A DNA stretch of 43,424 bases from Bifidobacterium breve (GTDB lineage: Bacteria > Actinomycetota > Acidimicrobiia > Acidimicrobiales > Acidimicrobilacustridaceae): contig CAMAYJ010000011.1 in NCBI GenBank assembly GCA_945862505.1, forward strand, positions 1 to 43,424, given 5' to 3'. Positions 23,236 through 31,879 of the stretch are shown piece after piece. The stretch's first letter is position 1, and the number at the start of each line of letters is the position of its first letter. The notes beneath the pieces were generated by a model that worked only from the letters and a program-made list of their open reading frames with translations, had not been told where the DNA came from and searched no databases. The position numbers were made by a program, and so were the translations under genes.

Positions 23236-24231
23236 ATGGCACGCGACATTGCAATCGATCTCGGAACGGCAAACACACTCGTCTACGTGCGCGGTGAAGG
23301 CATTGTTCTCAATGAGCCCTCTGTTATCGCTCTGAACAGCCGCACCCAAGACGTCTTGGCGATGGGGCAAGAAGCCTGGCAGATGATTGGGCGTACTCCA
23401 AGCTACATCGTCGCAGTTCGGCCGCTCCGTAAGGGCGCTATTACTGATTTCGAAGTCACCCAGCGCATGATTCGACTGCTGCTTCAGCGAGTGGGCGTCA
23501 ACCGTTTCAATCGACCTCGAGTGCTTATTTGCGTACCGTCTGCCATTACTGCTGTTGAACAGCGCGCAGTGACAGAAGCTGCTCGTCGCGCCGGCGCTGC
23601 CGAAGCGCATTTGATCGAACAGCCCATGGCTGCGGCAATCGGATCGGGTCTTCCTATTAATGAGCCACTTGGCAACATGGTTATTGACATTGGTGGCGGC
23701 ACATCCGAAGTTGCATTGATTTCTCTTGGCGGAGTAGTTGCTCTTGAAGCTGTTCGTGTCGGGAGTTTCGATATCGACGCGGCAATCCAGACCTACATTC
23801 GTCGTGAATACGGAATCGCTGTCGGTGAACGTACGGCCGAGGAAATCAAAGTCACGATTGGTTCGGCGTGGCCGACCGAGAATGAATACGCCGCCGAGGT
23901 TCGCGGCCGTGAACTCATGAGCGGGCTTCCAAAGACAGTTGTACTGACAGCCGAAGAAGTTCGCGAAGCAATCGACGAACCAGTGTCGGCCATGGTTGAT
24001 GCAGTGATTGCATGTCTTGGCCAAGCCCCACCCGAACTGGCTCAGGATCTCATCGAACAGGGTATTTATTTGGTCGGTGGCGGCGGCATGCTGCGCGGTC
24101 TCGATCTACGCATCGAGTCCGAAACCCAAGTTCCCGTGCACCTTGTAGAGGCACCACTCGAGTCTGTTGTGCTCGGAGCGGGCCATTGCGTCGAATCATT
24201 CGACGCACTCAAGGTCATGTTTATGGACTGA
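23236..24231 (+). CDS. mreB: Rod-shape determining actin homologue MreB/Mbl
   Basis: 331 residues, standard length. Actin-fold nucleotide motifs: phosphate 1 DLGTANTLVYV (8-18), phosphate 2 VIDIGGGTSEVALISLGG, adenosine YLVGGGGMLRGLD. MreB filaments guide sidewall peptidoglycan synthesis. Many actinobacteria that grow from the poles lack mreB, so its presence with a DivIVA-like protein 2 kb downstream is notable. mreC, mreD and rodA are not adjacent; instead it ends a moaE-small protein-mreB operon. The last 11 bases overlap the convergent HEAT-repeat gene. Confidence 0.95.
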   Translation: MARDIAIDLGTANTLVYVRGEGIVLNEPSVIALNSRTQDVLAMGQEAWQMIGRTPSYIVAVRPLRKGAITDFEVTQRMIRLLLQRVGVNRFNRPRVLICVPSAITAVEQRAVTEAARRAGAAEAHLIEQPMAAAIGSGLPINEPLGNMVIDIGGGTSEVALISLGGVVALEAVRVGSFDIDAAIQTYIRREYGIAVGERTAEEIKVTIGSAWPTENEYAAEVRGRELMSGLPKTVVLTAEEVREAIDEPVSAMVDAVIACLGQAPPELAQDLIEQGIYLVGGGGMLRGLDLRIESETQVPVHLVEAPLESVVLGAGHCVESFDALKVMFMD

Positions 24232-24856
24232 GGTCCTCAGCTGCTTGCCTGACCTGCCAATCGCGATCGGTTGTTGCGAGTTTGATGGCGGCATCGACTT
24301 CTGCTCCTTCGAATGGGGCAAGCGCTATCACTGCACGCCGACGCACTGTGGCTTTATCAGTTGTGGCCGAGAGGATGGCGGGAAGTCCGGACAGATCGCC
24401 CAGAGCACCGAGTGCGGCGACTGCCGATTCGCGACATAATGCGTCTTCGTGAGTGGTTGCGATTTTGCTGAGCCGTGCGATCGTTGCATGCGACGCAGGA
24501 GGACGCTCGCCACAGGCCCACGCAGCTATTTCCACGACGGAAATGTCGTCGTCATCGAGAAGCAGCGCGACAGCAGAAGCGACCTCGGCATTGATTGGGT
24601 CTCCGACCGAACCGTTCCATGTTGTTGATTCGGTGCACGCGCGACGTCGCACGATGGGGTCGGGGTCAGACGAGGCGTCGAGGAGATCTTCTTTTGTCAG
24701 TGCATCGAGCCGGTGTAAGGCCCCGAGCGCGGTGGCTCGGACGTTCGCATCGACATCTTGGAGTAGTTCCCGCGCAGTCGCGATGTCGCCGCCATAGCCC
24801 GCTAGGGCAGCGCGACGTTGACGGGCGACAGTTTCGTTGAGTTGACGGCCTGTCAT
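24221..24856 (-). CDS. HEAT-repeat protein
   Basis: 211 residues made of five or six helical repeats of about 30-40 residues, for example DVDANVRATALGALHRL, DPDPIVRRRACTEST, DDDISVVEIAAWACG, EDALCRESAVAALGAL, DKATVRRRAVIALAPF and DRDWQVRQAAEDL. The D-xx-VR-xxA-xxAL pattern is typical of PBS-lyase-type HEAT repeats, which serve as protein-binding scaffolds. Partner unknown. ATG 24856 follows the stop of the upstream small membrane gene by one base (TGATATG), so the two are coupled. It converges on mreB with an 11-base overlap. Confidence 0.82.
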   Translation of the reverse strand: MTGRQLNETVARQRRAALAGYGGDIATARELLQDVDANVRATALGALHRLDALTKEDLLDASSDPDPIVRRRACTESTTWNGSVGDPINAEVASAVALLLDDDDISVVEIAAWACGERPPASHATIARLSKIATTHEDALCRESAVAALGALGDLSGLPAILSATTDKATVRRRAVIALAPFEGAEVDAAIKLATTDRDWQVRQAAEDLSP

Positions 24857-24857
24857 A

Positions 24858-25040
24858 TCAGCCGGCTACTGCGCCGAAAAGCCCGAAGAGCACTGCAACG
24901 GAAAGTGCAAGACTCGCGGCGAGGCCGACGCCAAGAATGGAGAGGACAACGCCAAGGCCAACCCCAGATCGGATTCGGTCAGAAGTTGTTGGTCCGATGT
25001 CATCGCCGTAGATCGGCTGCCACTGATTTGTTGTCTTCAC
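24858..25040 (-). CDS. Small membrane protein upstream of the HEAT-repeat gene
   Basis: 60 residues. A hydrophilic N-terminus (MKTTNQWQPIYGDDIGP) precedes one or two hydrophobic segments rich in Gly, Val and Leu (about 27-60). No family recognised. GTG 25040 follows GAGAAT on the minus strand by 7 bases, a leaderless-type arrangement. It is cotranscribed with the HEAT-repeat gene, one base apart. Confidence 0.55.
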   Translation of the reverse strand: MKTTNQWQPIYGDDIGPTTSDRIRSGVGLGVVLSILGVGLAASLALSVAVLFGLFGAVAG

Positions 25041-25155
25041 TTCTCTTATTCTCGCACCCCGCCGTCGGGCGCGCCGGGTTATGGCGTTGGGCGTGGCAGG
25101 CTGATCTCGTCACTTGGGTGAATTCGCTGCACTCTGCGGCCGGTAATGGAGTCTC

Positions 25156-26280
25156 GTGGTCGAGCACAACGAAGAAGATCTCGTGCCAGTCGTCGAGACT
25201 GAAGCGCCACGCTGGAGTCGCCGCCGACGTTGGGCCATCTCAATTGGTTTCATCCTCGCCGTGGTTGTCATCACCCTCGGGTTGGTCATTCGAATTCCCT
25301 ATTACGTGTTGTCGCCGGGTTCGTCTCGTCCGACCGAATCACTGATTTCGGTGGAGGGTGCATCGACGTATGAAACAAACGGCGAAGTGGATTTCCTCAC
25401 AGTGTCACTCCGACGAGCAACACCAATCGAAGCGCTAGCAGCGTGGGTGAATCCTGATCTTGATCTGACTCCTGAGGAAGACATTCTTGGGAAGCAGTCA
25501 CCCGATCAAAATCGTGATCTCAACCTGCGGCTGATGGCCGACTCGAAAGATGCCGCTCAGTATCAGGCGCTTCAACGGCTTGGTTACACAATCGACTCAA
25601 ACGGAACGGGGGTGGTAGTTGCTTCAGTCGTCGACGGAGGGCCATCGTCAGGTCTCCTCGCTGCTGGCGATGTGATTACCCGGGTGAACGGGCAGCCGAT
25701 TTCTTTTAGCCAGGAATTGATCAGCATCGTTAGTTCGAGCACTCCTGGTTCGACACTTTCGATGTATGTCGAGCAATTCGATTCTTCTGTGGCTGATGCG
25801 CGCCGAGCTCGCGATGTGCAAGTGGTGCTCGGCGCGCGCGACAACGACGCCTCAAAAGGCTTTCTTGGGGTCTCAACGTTCACCCGCGACCTTTCGTTCA
25901 ATTTCCCCGTACAGATCTCGATTGATTCAGGTCGAGTGGGAGGACCCTCCGCCGGCTTGGCTTTCACGTTAGGGATCCTTGATGTCATGACCCAGGGGAG
26001 TCTTACGGGTGGTCTTTCTGTCTCTGCCACAGGGACGATGGCGCTCGATGGAACGGTGGGGCGGATAGGAGGAATGCATCAGAAGGTGATGGCCTCGCGT
26101 CGTGCCGGCGTCGATTTGATGCTGGTTCCATCTAGCGAAATCGACGAAGCGCGAAAGTATGCGGGCACGTTGCGGATTGAGCCAGTCGATTCTCTTGATC
26201 AGGCGCTTGCGGTTCTCACGACGGTAGGCGGCGGAAATTCGGTTCTCCCGCCGGTCGGCGCCTCGGCCAACGCCAACTGA
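25156..26280 (+). CDS. PDZ and Lon-type S16 serine protease (YlbL-like)
   Basis: 374 residues. One membrane helix (about 27-45), PDZ domain (about 145-225, VDGGPSSGLLAAGDVITRVNG) and a C-terminal Lon protease domain without AAA+ module. The Ser-Lys dyad is intact: S265 in VGGPSAGLAF and K310 in VGRIGGMHQK. The layout matches Bacillus YlbL and mycobacterial Rv3194c; these anchored proteases are thought to act in quality control or stress. Tail is short and Gly/Pro-rich. GTG 25156 is 6 bases after TAATGG and 4 bases after GGAG, so either initiation mode is possible. Confidence 0.93.
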   Translation: MVEHNEEDLVPVVETEAPRWSRRRRWAISIGFILAVVVITLGLVIRIPYYVLSPGSSRPTESLISVEGASTYETNGEVDFLTVSLRRATPIEALAAWVNPDLDLTPEEDILGKQSPDQNRDLNLRLMADSKDAAQYQALQRLGYTIDSNGTGVVVASVVDGGPSSGLLAAGDVITRVNGQPISFSQELISIVSSSTPGSTLSMYVEQFDSSVADARRARDVQVVLGARDNDASKGFLGVSTFTRDLSFNFPVQISIDSGRVGGPSAGLAFTLGILDVMTQGSLTGGLSVSATGTMALDGTVGRIGGMHQKVMASRRAGVDLMLVPSSEIDEARKYAGTLRIEPVDSLDQALAVLTTVGGGNSVLPPVGASANAN

Positions 26281-26318
26281 TCGGTACTGGTATCACCGGA
26301 TCAGAGGCGTTTCGTCGG

Positions 26319-26324
26319 TACCCT
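26319..26324 (+). promoter_or_regulatory. -10 element TACCCT for the DivIVA-like gene
   Basis: TACCCT ends 8 bases before ATG 26333. A GGGAGGG run directly abuts the ATG, too close to act as a normal Shine-Dalgarno site. Confidence 0.45.
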
Positions 26325-26332
26325 TGGGAGGG

Positions 26333-28195
26333 ATGGCAACCGACTCGTCCGGGCCGATCGATCCCGACCGCATTCTCGATAAAACCTTCGCGACCGTAAA
26401 GAAGGGCGTTGACCCTGTTGAGGTTCAGCGTTACCTCCTCAAGATCTCGAACCAACTGAAGGCCTCGCAGACGCGCGTGGCCGATCTCGAGCGTCAGGTC
26501 GAGCAATCGCGTCGTCAAAGCGCCGAACACGATCCCATCGATCCTTCGAATCTGACCAAGTTGCTCGGCGAAGAGACCACGCGTGTTCTCGATGCAGCCC
26601 AGTCCGCCGCAGCCGAGATCAGGGCCAAGGCAGAAGAAAATGTCGCCCGTCTTCTTCGTGACTCTCGGGAAGAAACCATCCGTCTTCGAGAAGAAACCGA
26701 TGCCTTAGTTGCTCGGCGTCGAGAAGAAGCCGAGCAAATCGCCGAAGAGATCCGGGAGAACGCTGCAGCTCAGCGCGAAAGCGCTGAGACTGAAGCTGCG
26801 GCAATTATTGAAGCGAGCAAGCAGCAAGGACGCGAGATGGTCCTTGAAGCACAGCAGGTTCGCCAGCGGATGCTCGACGATCTTGCCCGTCGTCGCCAGG
26901 CGCTGCGTCAGCAGATCGAGCAGTTGCAAGCCGGGCGCGATCGTATTTCCGCGGCCTATGACATTGTGCGAGAAACCCTCGCTGTCGCGACCGAAGAACT
27001 TGATGTTGCGTTACCCGAAGCTCGATTCGTCACCGATTCTGCGTCCTTGCAGATTGTTGATTCTGAACCCGATGCCACGATTACCCCGATTGTCACTGCC
27101 GAGGAATTGGGCGTTCCTGTCATCGACGTTTCGCCTGCGGATAGGCCTCGCAATGTCGAAACCGCAGCCGAACCAAAGTCCTCTGCTCCCAAACTGACGG
27201 TCGTTCCTCCGGTACAGGAACCAAAAACTGAGAAATCCAGCGATTCGGCTTCTGAGAACGCTGAACCAGAGCAACTCGTCGACGCAACTCCAGTTGCGGA
27301 AGATCCGCGCGAAGGACGCCATTCGTCATCGGTCCGAGTCGTTCGCACCTCAAGCGGTAAAGCTGCCGATGTTTTTGCTCGTCTCCGCCAAGAAGGTGAA
27401 GACGAAGTCGCTCAGTCGGGCGATAGTCCTGAGGGCGAAATGACGGCACCGATCGCCGACACTGCAATCGCCGAGACAAAGATTGCTGTGTCAGGCGCCG
27501 TTAGCGAAACCAGTGAAGAGAATGAAGCTGACTCCGATGCCGATCAAGCCTTCGTCATTGCACGTAACGAAGCGGTCGCAGCGATCGAAAGTTCACTAGC
27601 GCGACGGATCAAACGAGAACTTTCAGACGAACAGAACGAGTTGCTCTCAACCCTTCGATCGGTCAAGGGAAACATGACCGCAATCGCGTTTCTTCCTACT
27701 CCCGAATCGCAACTTGAGCGTTATGAAGACATCGCGCTGCCGGCGCTGGCCGATGCGGCGGAAGCGGGTGGGTCGATTGCTCCGGTTAAGGGACGCGAGA
27801 CATCTCGTGCATCGGTGGGCGACCTGGCTGCCGATCTGGCATCGGCCATCGTTGGACCGCTCCGCGATCGCCTCGAACGGGCGGTCTCGGAATCGGCGGG
27901 AGATCGCGATGATCTGGCCCAGCGCATTCGGTCGACCTTCCGGGAGTGGAAGGGCCAACGAGTCGATGAGTCGGTGACATTTGGGGTTCTCTCGGCGTGC
28001 AATCGAGGAATCCTCGATCGTCTGCCCAAGGGATCGCAGGTGCGCTGGGTGGTTGCTGCTGGCGATGCTCCGTCTCCCGATTGCGAAGACAACTCGCTTA
28101 GCGGCGCAACCGAGCGGGGTGCGGCGTTCCCAACAGGTCATAACGCCCCGCCATTGCACCATGGGTGCCACTGCGTTGTACTTCCTGCACTCTGA
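26333..28195 (+). CDS. DivIVA-like coiled-coil protein with C-terminal MuF-like (phage head protein) domain
   Basis: 620 residues. The first 45 resemble a DivIVA N-terminus (ILDKTFATVKKGVDPVEVQRYLLKISNQL; compare FxxxxxGYDxxEVDxFL). A long charged coiled coil follows (about 45-225, ending LARRRQALRQQIEQL), then an acidic low-complexity linker (about 235-415). From about 430 the protein is folded again: helices, then REWKGQRVDESVTFGVLSACNRG and WVVAAGD, and a terminal segment with C584, FPTGHNAPP, H609, C612 and C614 ending in CHCVVLPAL. That terminal pattern strongly recalls phage Mu gpF/SPP1 gp7 proteins (W..aGD..C....G..FP.GH..PP.HpnCrC...P). The MuF match is made by eye. An in-frame TTG lies three codons upstream; ATG 26333 is preferred. 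Confidence 0.8.
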   Translation: MATDSSGPIDPDRILDKTFATVKKGVDPVEVQRYLLKISNQLKASQTRVADLERQVEQSRRQSAEHDPIDPSNLTKLLGEETTRVLDAAQSAAAEIRAKAEENVARLLRDSREETIRLREETDALVARRREEAEQIAEEIRENAAAQRESAETEAAAIIEASKQQGREMVLEAQQVRQRMLDDLARRRQALRQQIEQLQAGRDRISAAYDIVRETLAVATEELDVALPEARFVTDSASLQIVDSEPDATITPIVTAEELGVPVIDVSPADRPRNVETAAEPKSSAPKLTVVPPVQEPKTEKSSDSASENAEPEQLVDATPVAEDPREGRHSSSVRVVRTSSGKAADVFARLRQEGEDEVAQSGDSPEGEMTAPIADTAIAETKIAVSGAVSETSEENEADSDADQAFVIARNEAVAAIESSLARRIKRELSDEQNELLSTLRSVKGNMTAIAFLPTPESQLERYEDIALPALADAAEAGGSIAPVKGRETSRASVGDLAADLASAIVGPLRDRLERAVSESAGDRDDLAQRIRSTFREWKGQRVDESVTFGVLSACNRGILDRLPKGSQVRWVVAAGDAPSPDCEDNSLSGATERGAAFPTGHNAPPLHHGCHCVVLPAL

Positions 28196-28229
28196 GTAGG
28201 GCGACGCTGGATTGATCTCAGAACCCCCG

Positions 28230-28235
28230 TAGGCT
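28230..28235 (+). promoter_or_regulatory. -10 element TAGGCT for the UPF0182 gene
   Basis: TAGGCT ends 8 bases before ATG 28244; no Shine-Dalgarno site. Identical hexamer to the one at 4777. Confidence 0.5.
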
Positions 28236-28243
28236 GGGGACTT

Positions 28244-31200
28244 ATGCGTCTCCCCACTGACATGCCCCAGCGCCGTCGCTTTTCCCGAGGCCGTATCGCT
28301 CTCATCGTCGTCGTGGGGGTGGTGTTCGCTCTGTTCATGTCGCTCCGAGGCCTCGCTGGTTTCTGGACCGACTGGATGTGGTTCGACTCGTTGGGACTCG
28401 GCTCGGTATTCACTGGAATCCTTGGTGCCAAGATCGCGTTAGGCGCAATCTTCACGGTGGCGTTCTTCGTGATGGTGATTGTGAACCTGGTGATTGCCGA
28501 TCGCATCGCTCCGAAGGTTCGCGAGACCGGGCCAGAAGATGATCTTCTCGATCGATATCACGCAACGATTGGTCGTCGCACCAAGACCGTTCGTGTCGTG
28601 GTTTCGCTCGTGCTCGCTTTGTTTGGCGGACTTGGGATGTCTGGTGAATGGAAGCAATGGATCCTTTTCCGCAACGGCGGAAGTTTTGGCGTTAATGACC
28701 AAACTTTCAATACCGATGTCGGTTTCTATGTCTTCAAACTTCCGTTCTATACCTCTGTCACTAACTGGCTTTTCGCTTCCGGCATCATCATTCTCATCAT
28801 CATTTTGGTGGCTCATTATCTGAACGGTGGCATTCGCTTTCAGACGCAGGGTCAGCGCGTAACTCCTCAAGTCAAAGCGCATATTTCTGTGGTGCTTGGT
28901 CTCCTCGCGCTGGTGAAGGCGGCTGATTATTGGTTGCAGCGATATGCACTGACCTACTCAACTCGGGGCGCAGTCGACGGTGCGACCTACACCGACGTAA
29001 AGGCGCAACTTCCAGTTATCTACTTGCTGCTTTTTATTGCGCTGCTGTCGTTCGGCCTTTTCATCGTCAACATCTGGCGTCGCGGATGGACACTCCCTGT
29101 CGTGGCAGTTGGTCTTTGGGCGTTAGTTTCCGTCGTTGCAGGTGTCGGCTATCCAGCATTCATTCAGCGGTTTGTTGTCGAACCCGAGGAATCTACGCGC
29201 GAGACGCTGTATATCCAGCACAACATCGATTCCACGCGAACGGCCATGGGGCTGAGCAGTGTTGATACGCAGCCGTTCCTTTTTAATCAGGACAAAACGC
29301 TTGCAACGCAGAGTGTCAATGACAATCCCGGGACGATTCGCAATATTCGACTTCTCGACCCGACCATTGTCGAACCCACCTATCAGCGTTTGCAGAGCCA
29401 GTACTCGCAATTGCGTTTCAACGAACTCGATGTCGATCGCTACCCGATCAAAACTCCATCTGGGGATATCGCCAATACGCAGGTCATTATTGGAACTCGA
29501 GACCTGAACGTTGGCCAGATCCCTCAGAGCTCATGGGAAGGCCAGCATCTCGCTTATACCCATGGTTACGGCGTTGCCATGGCTCCGGCAAACGCAACAA
29601 CGACCCAGGGACGTCCTGATTTTCTGATTCGAAATGTTCCCCAGATCGTTGACACCTCACGGATTTCGGTCGAAGTTTCCCAGCCGCAGCTTTATTACGG
29701 CGAGAACGTCTCGGGTTACGCCATCACAAACGCGTCACGTGAAGAGATCGATTATGTCGAGGCTGATGGCCAAACAAAGTTCACTGAATACTCGGGTTCG
29801 GGTGGCGTGAAACTTGATTCCTTCATCAAGAAGGCGGCCTACGGACTGAAGTTCTCCGACTGGAACTTGGTCGTCTCCAACTTCCTCAACTCGGATTCGC
29901 GAATCGTTTATCAACGTGACATTCGCCAGCGCATTGAAGCTGTTGCGCCCTTCATGCAGTTCGATTCCGATCCCTATCCCGTCATTCAGGATGGGCGAGT
30001 GGTGTACATCTTTGACGGCTACACAACGACGGATCGCTATCCGAATGCACAGCGAGCCGATTCGAGTGGTCTTCCCGCAGGAAGCGACCTTGGTGGGAAG
30101 CGGTTTAATTACATTCGCAATTCAGTAAAGGGTGTTGTCGACACCTATGACGGCACGGTGAAGCTGTACATCGTCGATCCTTCGGACCCAATCGTGAATG
30201 CGTACCAGAAGGCTTTTCCAGCGCTGTTCGCTGGGGTCGACGAGATGCCAGCGACACTCAAGGCGCATTGGCGCTATCCAGAAGATCTCTTCCGCACCCA
30301 GACCAATATGTTCGGGCGCTATCACATCAGCGACCCGAAAGCCTTCTACGAGAAGACCTCAAGTTGGTCAGTTGCGCAAGACCCTGGCTCAACTATCAGC
30401 GGTTCCACCGCCATCGTCACTACAAATCAAACGGCGAATGGCACCACTGTGCTGCGCACCAAAGAAGCTCGTATAAGCCCGGTCTATTCATTGATTCGTC
30501 TGCCAGGCCAAGCAACGGAATCGTTCGTGATGTTGCGTCCCTTCGTTCCTTATTCGGAAGATGACTCGAAAAAGACGCTTACGTCGTTCATGGTGGCTAA
30601 CAGCGACCCAGCGCAGTACGGCAAGTTGACGGTCTATGAAATGCCTTCGGGTTTCAATATCGACGGTCCGGCCATCGTCAATGCCAATATTCTTTCTGAC
30701 CCTGAAGTGAGTAAATACACGACCCTCTTGAATCAGCAGGGCTCACGTACGCAATTCGGCAGCCTCATGCTGACGCCAGTCAACAACTCAATCATTTACA
30801 TTCGCCCGTTGTACGTGTCGTCGGATAACAACACGCAGATTCCAGAGCTGAAGCAGGTCATCGCGGTCTTTGGTGGGCAGGTTGTTATGAAGCCAACGCT
30901 TCGTGAAGCGCTTCAAGCCTTGTTCCCGGGCGCAAACCCGCAGACGTTCGAGTCGAGCACGGGTTTGGAAGATGGCACCGGGAGTAATGGTTCGAGCGGT
31001 GGTGCAAGCTCCTCAGGTTCTACAACCACCACAACGATTCCCTCAACTGGCAATGCCACGAAGGACCAGCTCATCGATCAGGCGGCAAAAGCACTGACCG
31101 ATGCCGATGCCGCACTGCGAAATGGCGATCTTGCTGGTTATCAAACAAAGGTTAGGGAAGCCCAGAACTTGATCAATCAGGCCCAAGCGCTCCCGGATGG

Positions 31201-31288
31201 AACGACATCAAGCTCCGGTACGTCGGCTTCGCCGGGTTCGTCCACTACAACGACCACCACCGTGATTAGGTCGGGAACTCCGGCCTAA
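28244..31288 (+). CDS. UPF0182 family membrane protein
   Basis: 1014 residues. About seven membrane helices occupy the first 320 residues, with FWTDWMWFDSLGLGSVF in the first loop and NDQTFNTDVGFYVFKLPFY further on, both typical of UPF0182. A very large extracytoplasmic domain follows (residues 320-925, containing STRTAMGL, LLDPTIVEPTYQ and YGENVSGYAI), and the C-terminus is Ser/Thr/Gly-rich with TTTTT runs. Mycobacterial members include Rv0064 and Rv3193c; function unknown. The terminal region has a short helical stretch (ATKDQLIDQAAKALTDADAAL) that recurs in this family. ATG 28244 is 8 bases after TAGGCT. The stop abuts the stop of the convergent tetR gene without any gap. Confidence 0.93.
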   Translation: MRLPTDMPQRRRFSRGRIALIVVVGVVFALFMSLRGLAGFWTDWMWFDSLGLGSVFTGILGAKIALGAIFTVAFFVMVIVNLVIADRIAPKVRETGPEDDLLDRYHATIGRRTKTVRVVVSLVLALFGGLGMSGEWKQWILFRNGGSFGVNDQTFNTDVGFYVFKLPFYTSVTNWLFASGIIILIIILVAHYLNGGIRFQTQGQRVTPQVKAHISVVLGLLALVKAADYWLQRYALTYSTRGAVDGATYTDVKAQLPVIYLLLFIALLSFGLFIVNIWRRGWTLPVVAVGLWALVSVVAGVGYPAFIQRFVVEPEESTRETLYIQHNIDSTRTAMGLSSVDTQPFLFNQDKTLATQSVNDNPGTIRNIRLLDPTIVEPTYQRLQSQYSQLRFNELDVDRYPIKTPSGDIANTQVIIGTRDLNVGQIPQSSWEGQHLAYTHGYGVAMAPANATTTQGRPDFLIRNVPQIVDTSRISVEVSQPQLYYGENVSGYAITNASREEIDYVEADGQTKFTEYSGSGGVKLDSFIKKAAYGLKFSDWNLVVSNFLNSDSRIVYQRDIRQRIEAVAPFMQFDSDPYPVIQDGRVVYIFDGYTTTDRYPNAQRADSSGLPAGSDLGGKRFNYIRNSVKGVVDTYDGTVKLYIVDPSDPIVNAYQKAFPALFAGVDEMPATLKAHWRYPEDLFRTQTNMFGRYHISDPKAFYEKTSSWSVAQDPGSTISGSTAIVTTNQTANGTTVLRTKEARISPVYSLIRLPGQATESFVMLRPFVPYSEDDSKKTLTSFMVANSDPAQYGKLTVYEMPSGFNIDGPAIVNANILSDPEVSKYTTLLNQQGSRTQFGSLMLTPVNNSIIYIRPLYVSSDNNTQIPELKQVIAVFGGQVVMKPTLREALQALFPGANPQTFESSTGLEDGTGSNGSSGGASSSGSTTTTTIPSTGNATKDQLIDQAAKALTDADAALRNGDLAGYQTKVREAQNLINQAQALPDGTTSSSGTSASPGSSTTTTTTVIRSGTPA

Positions 31289-31309
31289 TCAGACGGGTGG
31301 CCAGTTCCC
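31273..31309. terminator. Hairpin spanning the abutting stops of UPF0182 and tetR genes
   Basis: GGGAACT (31273-31279) pairs with AGTTCCC (31303-31309), and GGCC (31282-31285) pairs with GGCC (31299-31302), an 11-bp stem with a 2-base bulge. The 13-base loop holds both stop codons. No U-tract; position fits a shared bidirectional terminator. Confidence 0.4.
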
Positions 31310-31879
31310 ACTCTCAAGTGCGGTGACAAAGAGAGTGACGGTGGCCTGCAGCGCAATGTCGTCTTCGGCTGCGCCTAGGGGAGTGCCGGGTTCAATCAGG
31401 CCGCGAACAGTTGCGCTGAAGACTCGATGGCCAATGATGACTTGTTGGTCAGTGAGTCCGAAAGAAGCAAGCACGGTTCGAATCGGTTGAGCGATTCGCT
31501 TTGCTTGTTCGCGGAACTCTGGGTCGGCAGCGCCGAGATGACCTCGCAGTGCCGCCATTCTTCCCGGGTGGGCGCGTGCAAAATCACGTTCCGCTTCGGC
31601 AATTTTGGTGAGAGCCTCGGCGCCGCTGCGACCAACGGTCGCAGCCCAGACCACGTCAGCAAGTTCAGTCACCGATAGAACCGCGACCTCGCGTCGAAGG
31701 GCATCGAGTCCGTCGACGTGGGAGTACAGCGAACTCACATGTCGATCGACTTCTTCGGCGACTCGCGAGAGAGTGAGATCAGTCCATCCGACGACATCAG
31801 CGAGATCGGCTGCGGCCTCAATGAGGGTGACGCGATCGAGGAACGGTCCTGTGACGCGAGATTGGGTGGCAGAACTCAC
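31289..31879 (-). CDS. TetR-family regulator
   Basis: 196 residues. N-terminal TetR helix-turn-helix: LIEAAADLADVVGWTDLTLSRVAEEVDRHVSSLYSHVDGLDALRREV, somewhat atypical at the recognition helix (HVSSLYSHV; compare GVSxxxLYxHF). The C-terminal ligand domain contains RVFSATVRGLIE, as in WHG-domain TetR proteins. GTG 31879 is chosen because it overlaps the amidohydrolase stop by four bases (GTGA); a GTG three codons upstream (31888) is also open. As the last gene of CaiB-DUF35-thiolase-amidohydrolase-tetR it probably controls that operon, perhaps responding to a CoA ester. Confidence 0.85.
   Translation of the reverse strand: MSSATQSRVTGPFLDRVTLIEAAADLADVVGWTDLTLSRVAEEVDRHVSSLYSHVDGLDALRREVAVLSVTELADVVWAATVGRSGAEALTKIAEAERDFARAHPGRMAALRGHLGAADPEFREQAKRIAQPIRTVLASFGLTDQQVIIGHRVFSATVRGLIEPGTPLGAAEDDIALQATVTLFVTALESGNWPPV

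Noticed and set aside
23107-24024. Long minus-strand open frame of 305 codons
   Set aside because: It is antisense to mreB and the small gene before it, has odd Asn/Cys/His-rich composition and no motif; mreB is unambiguous.
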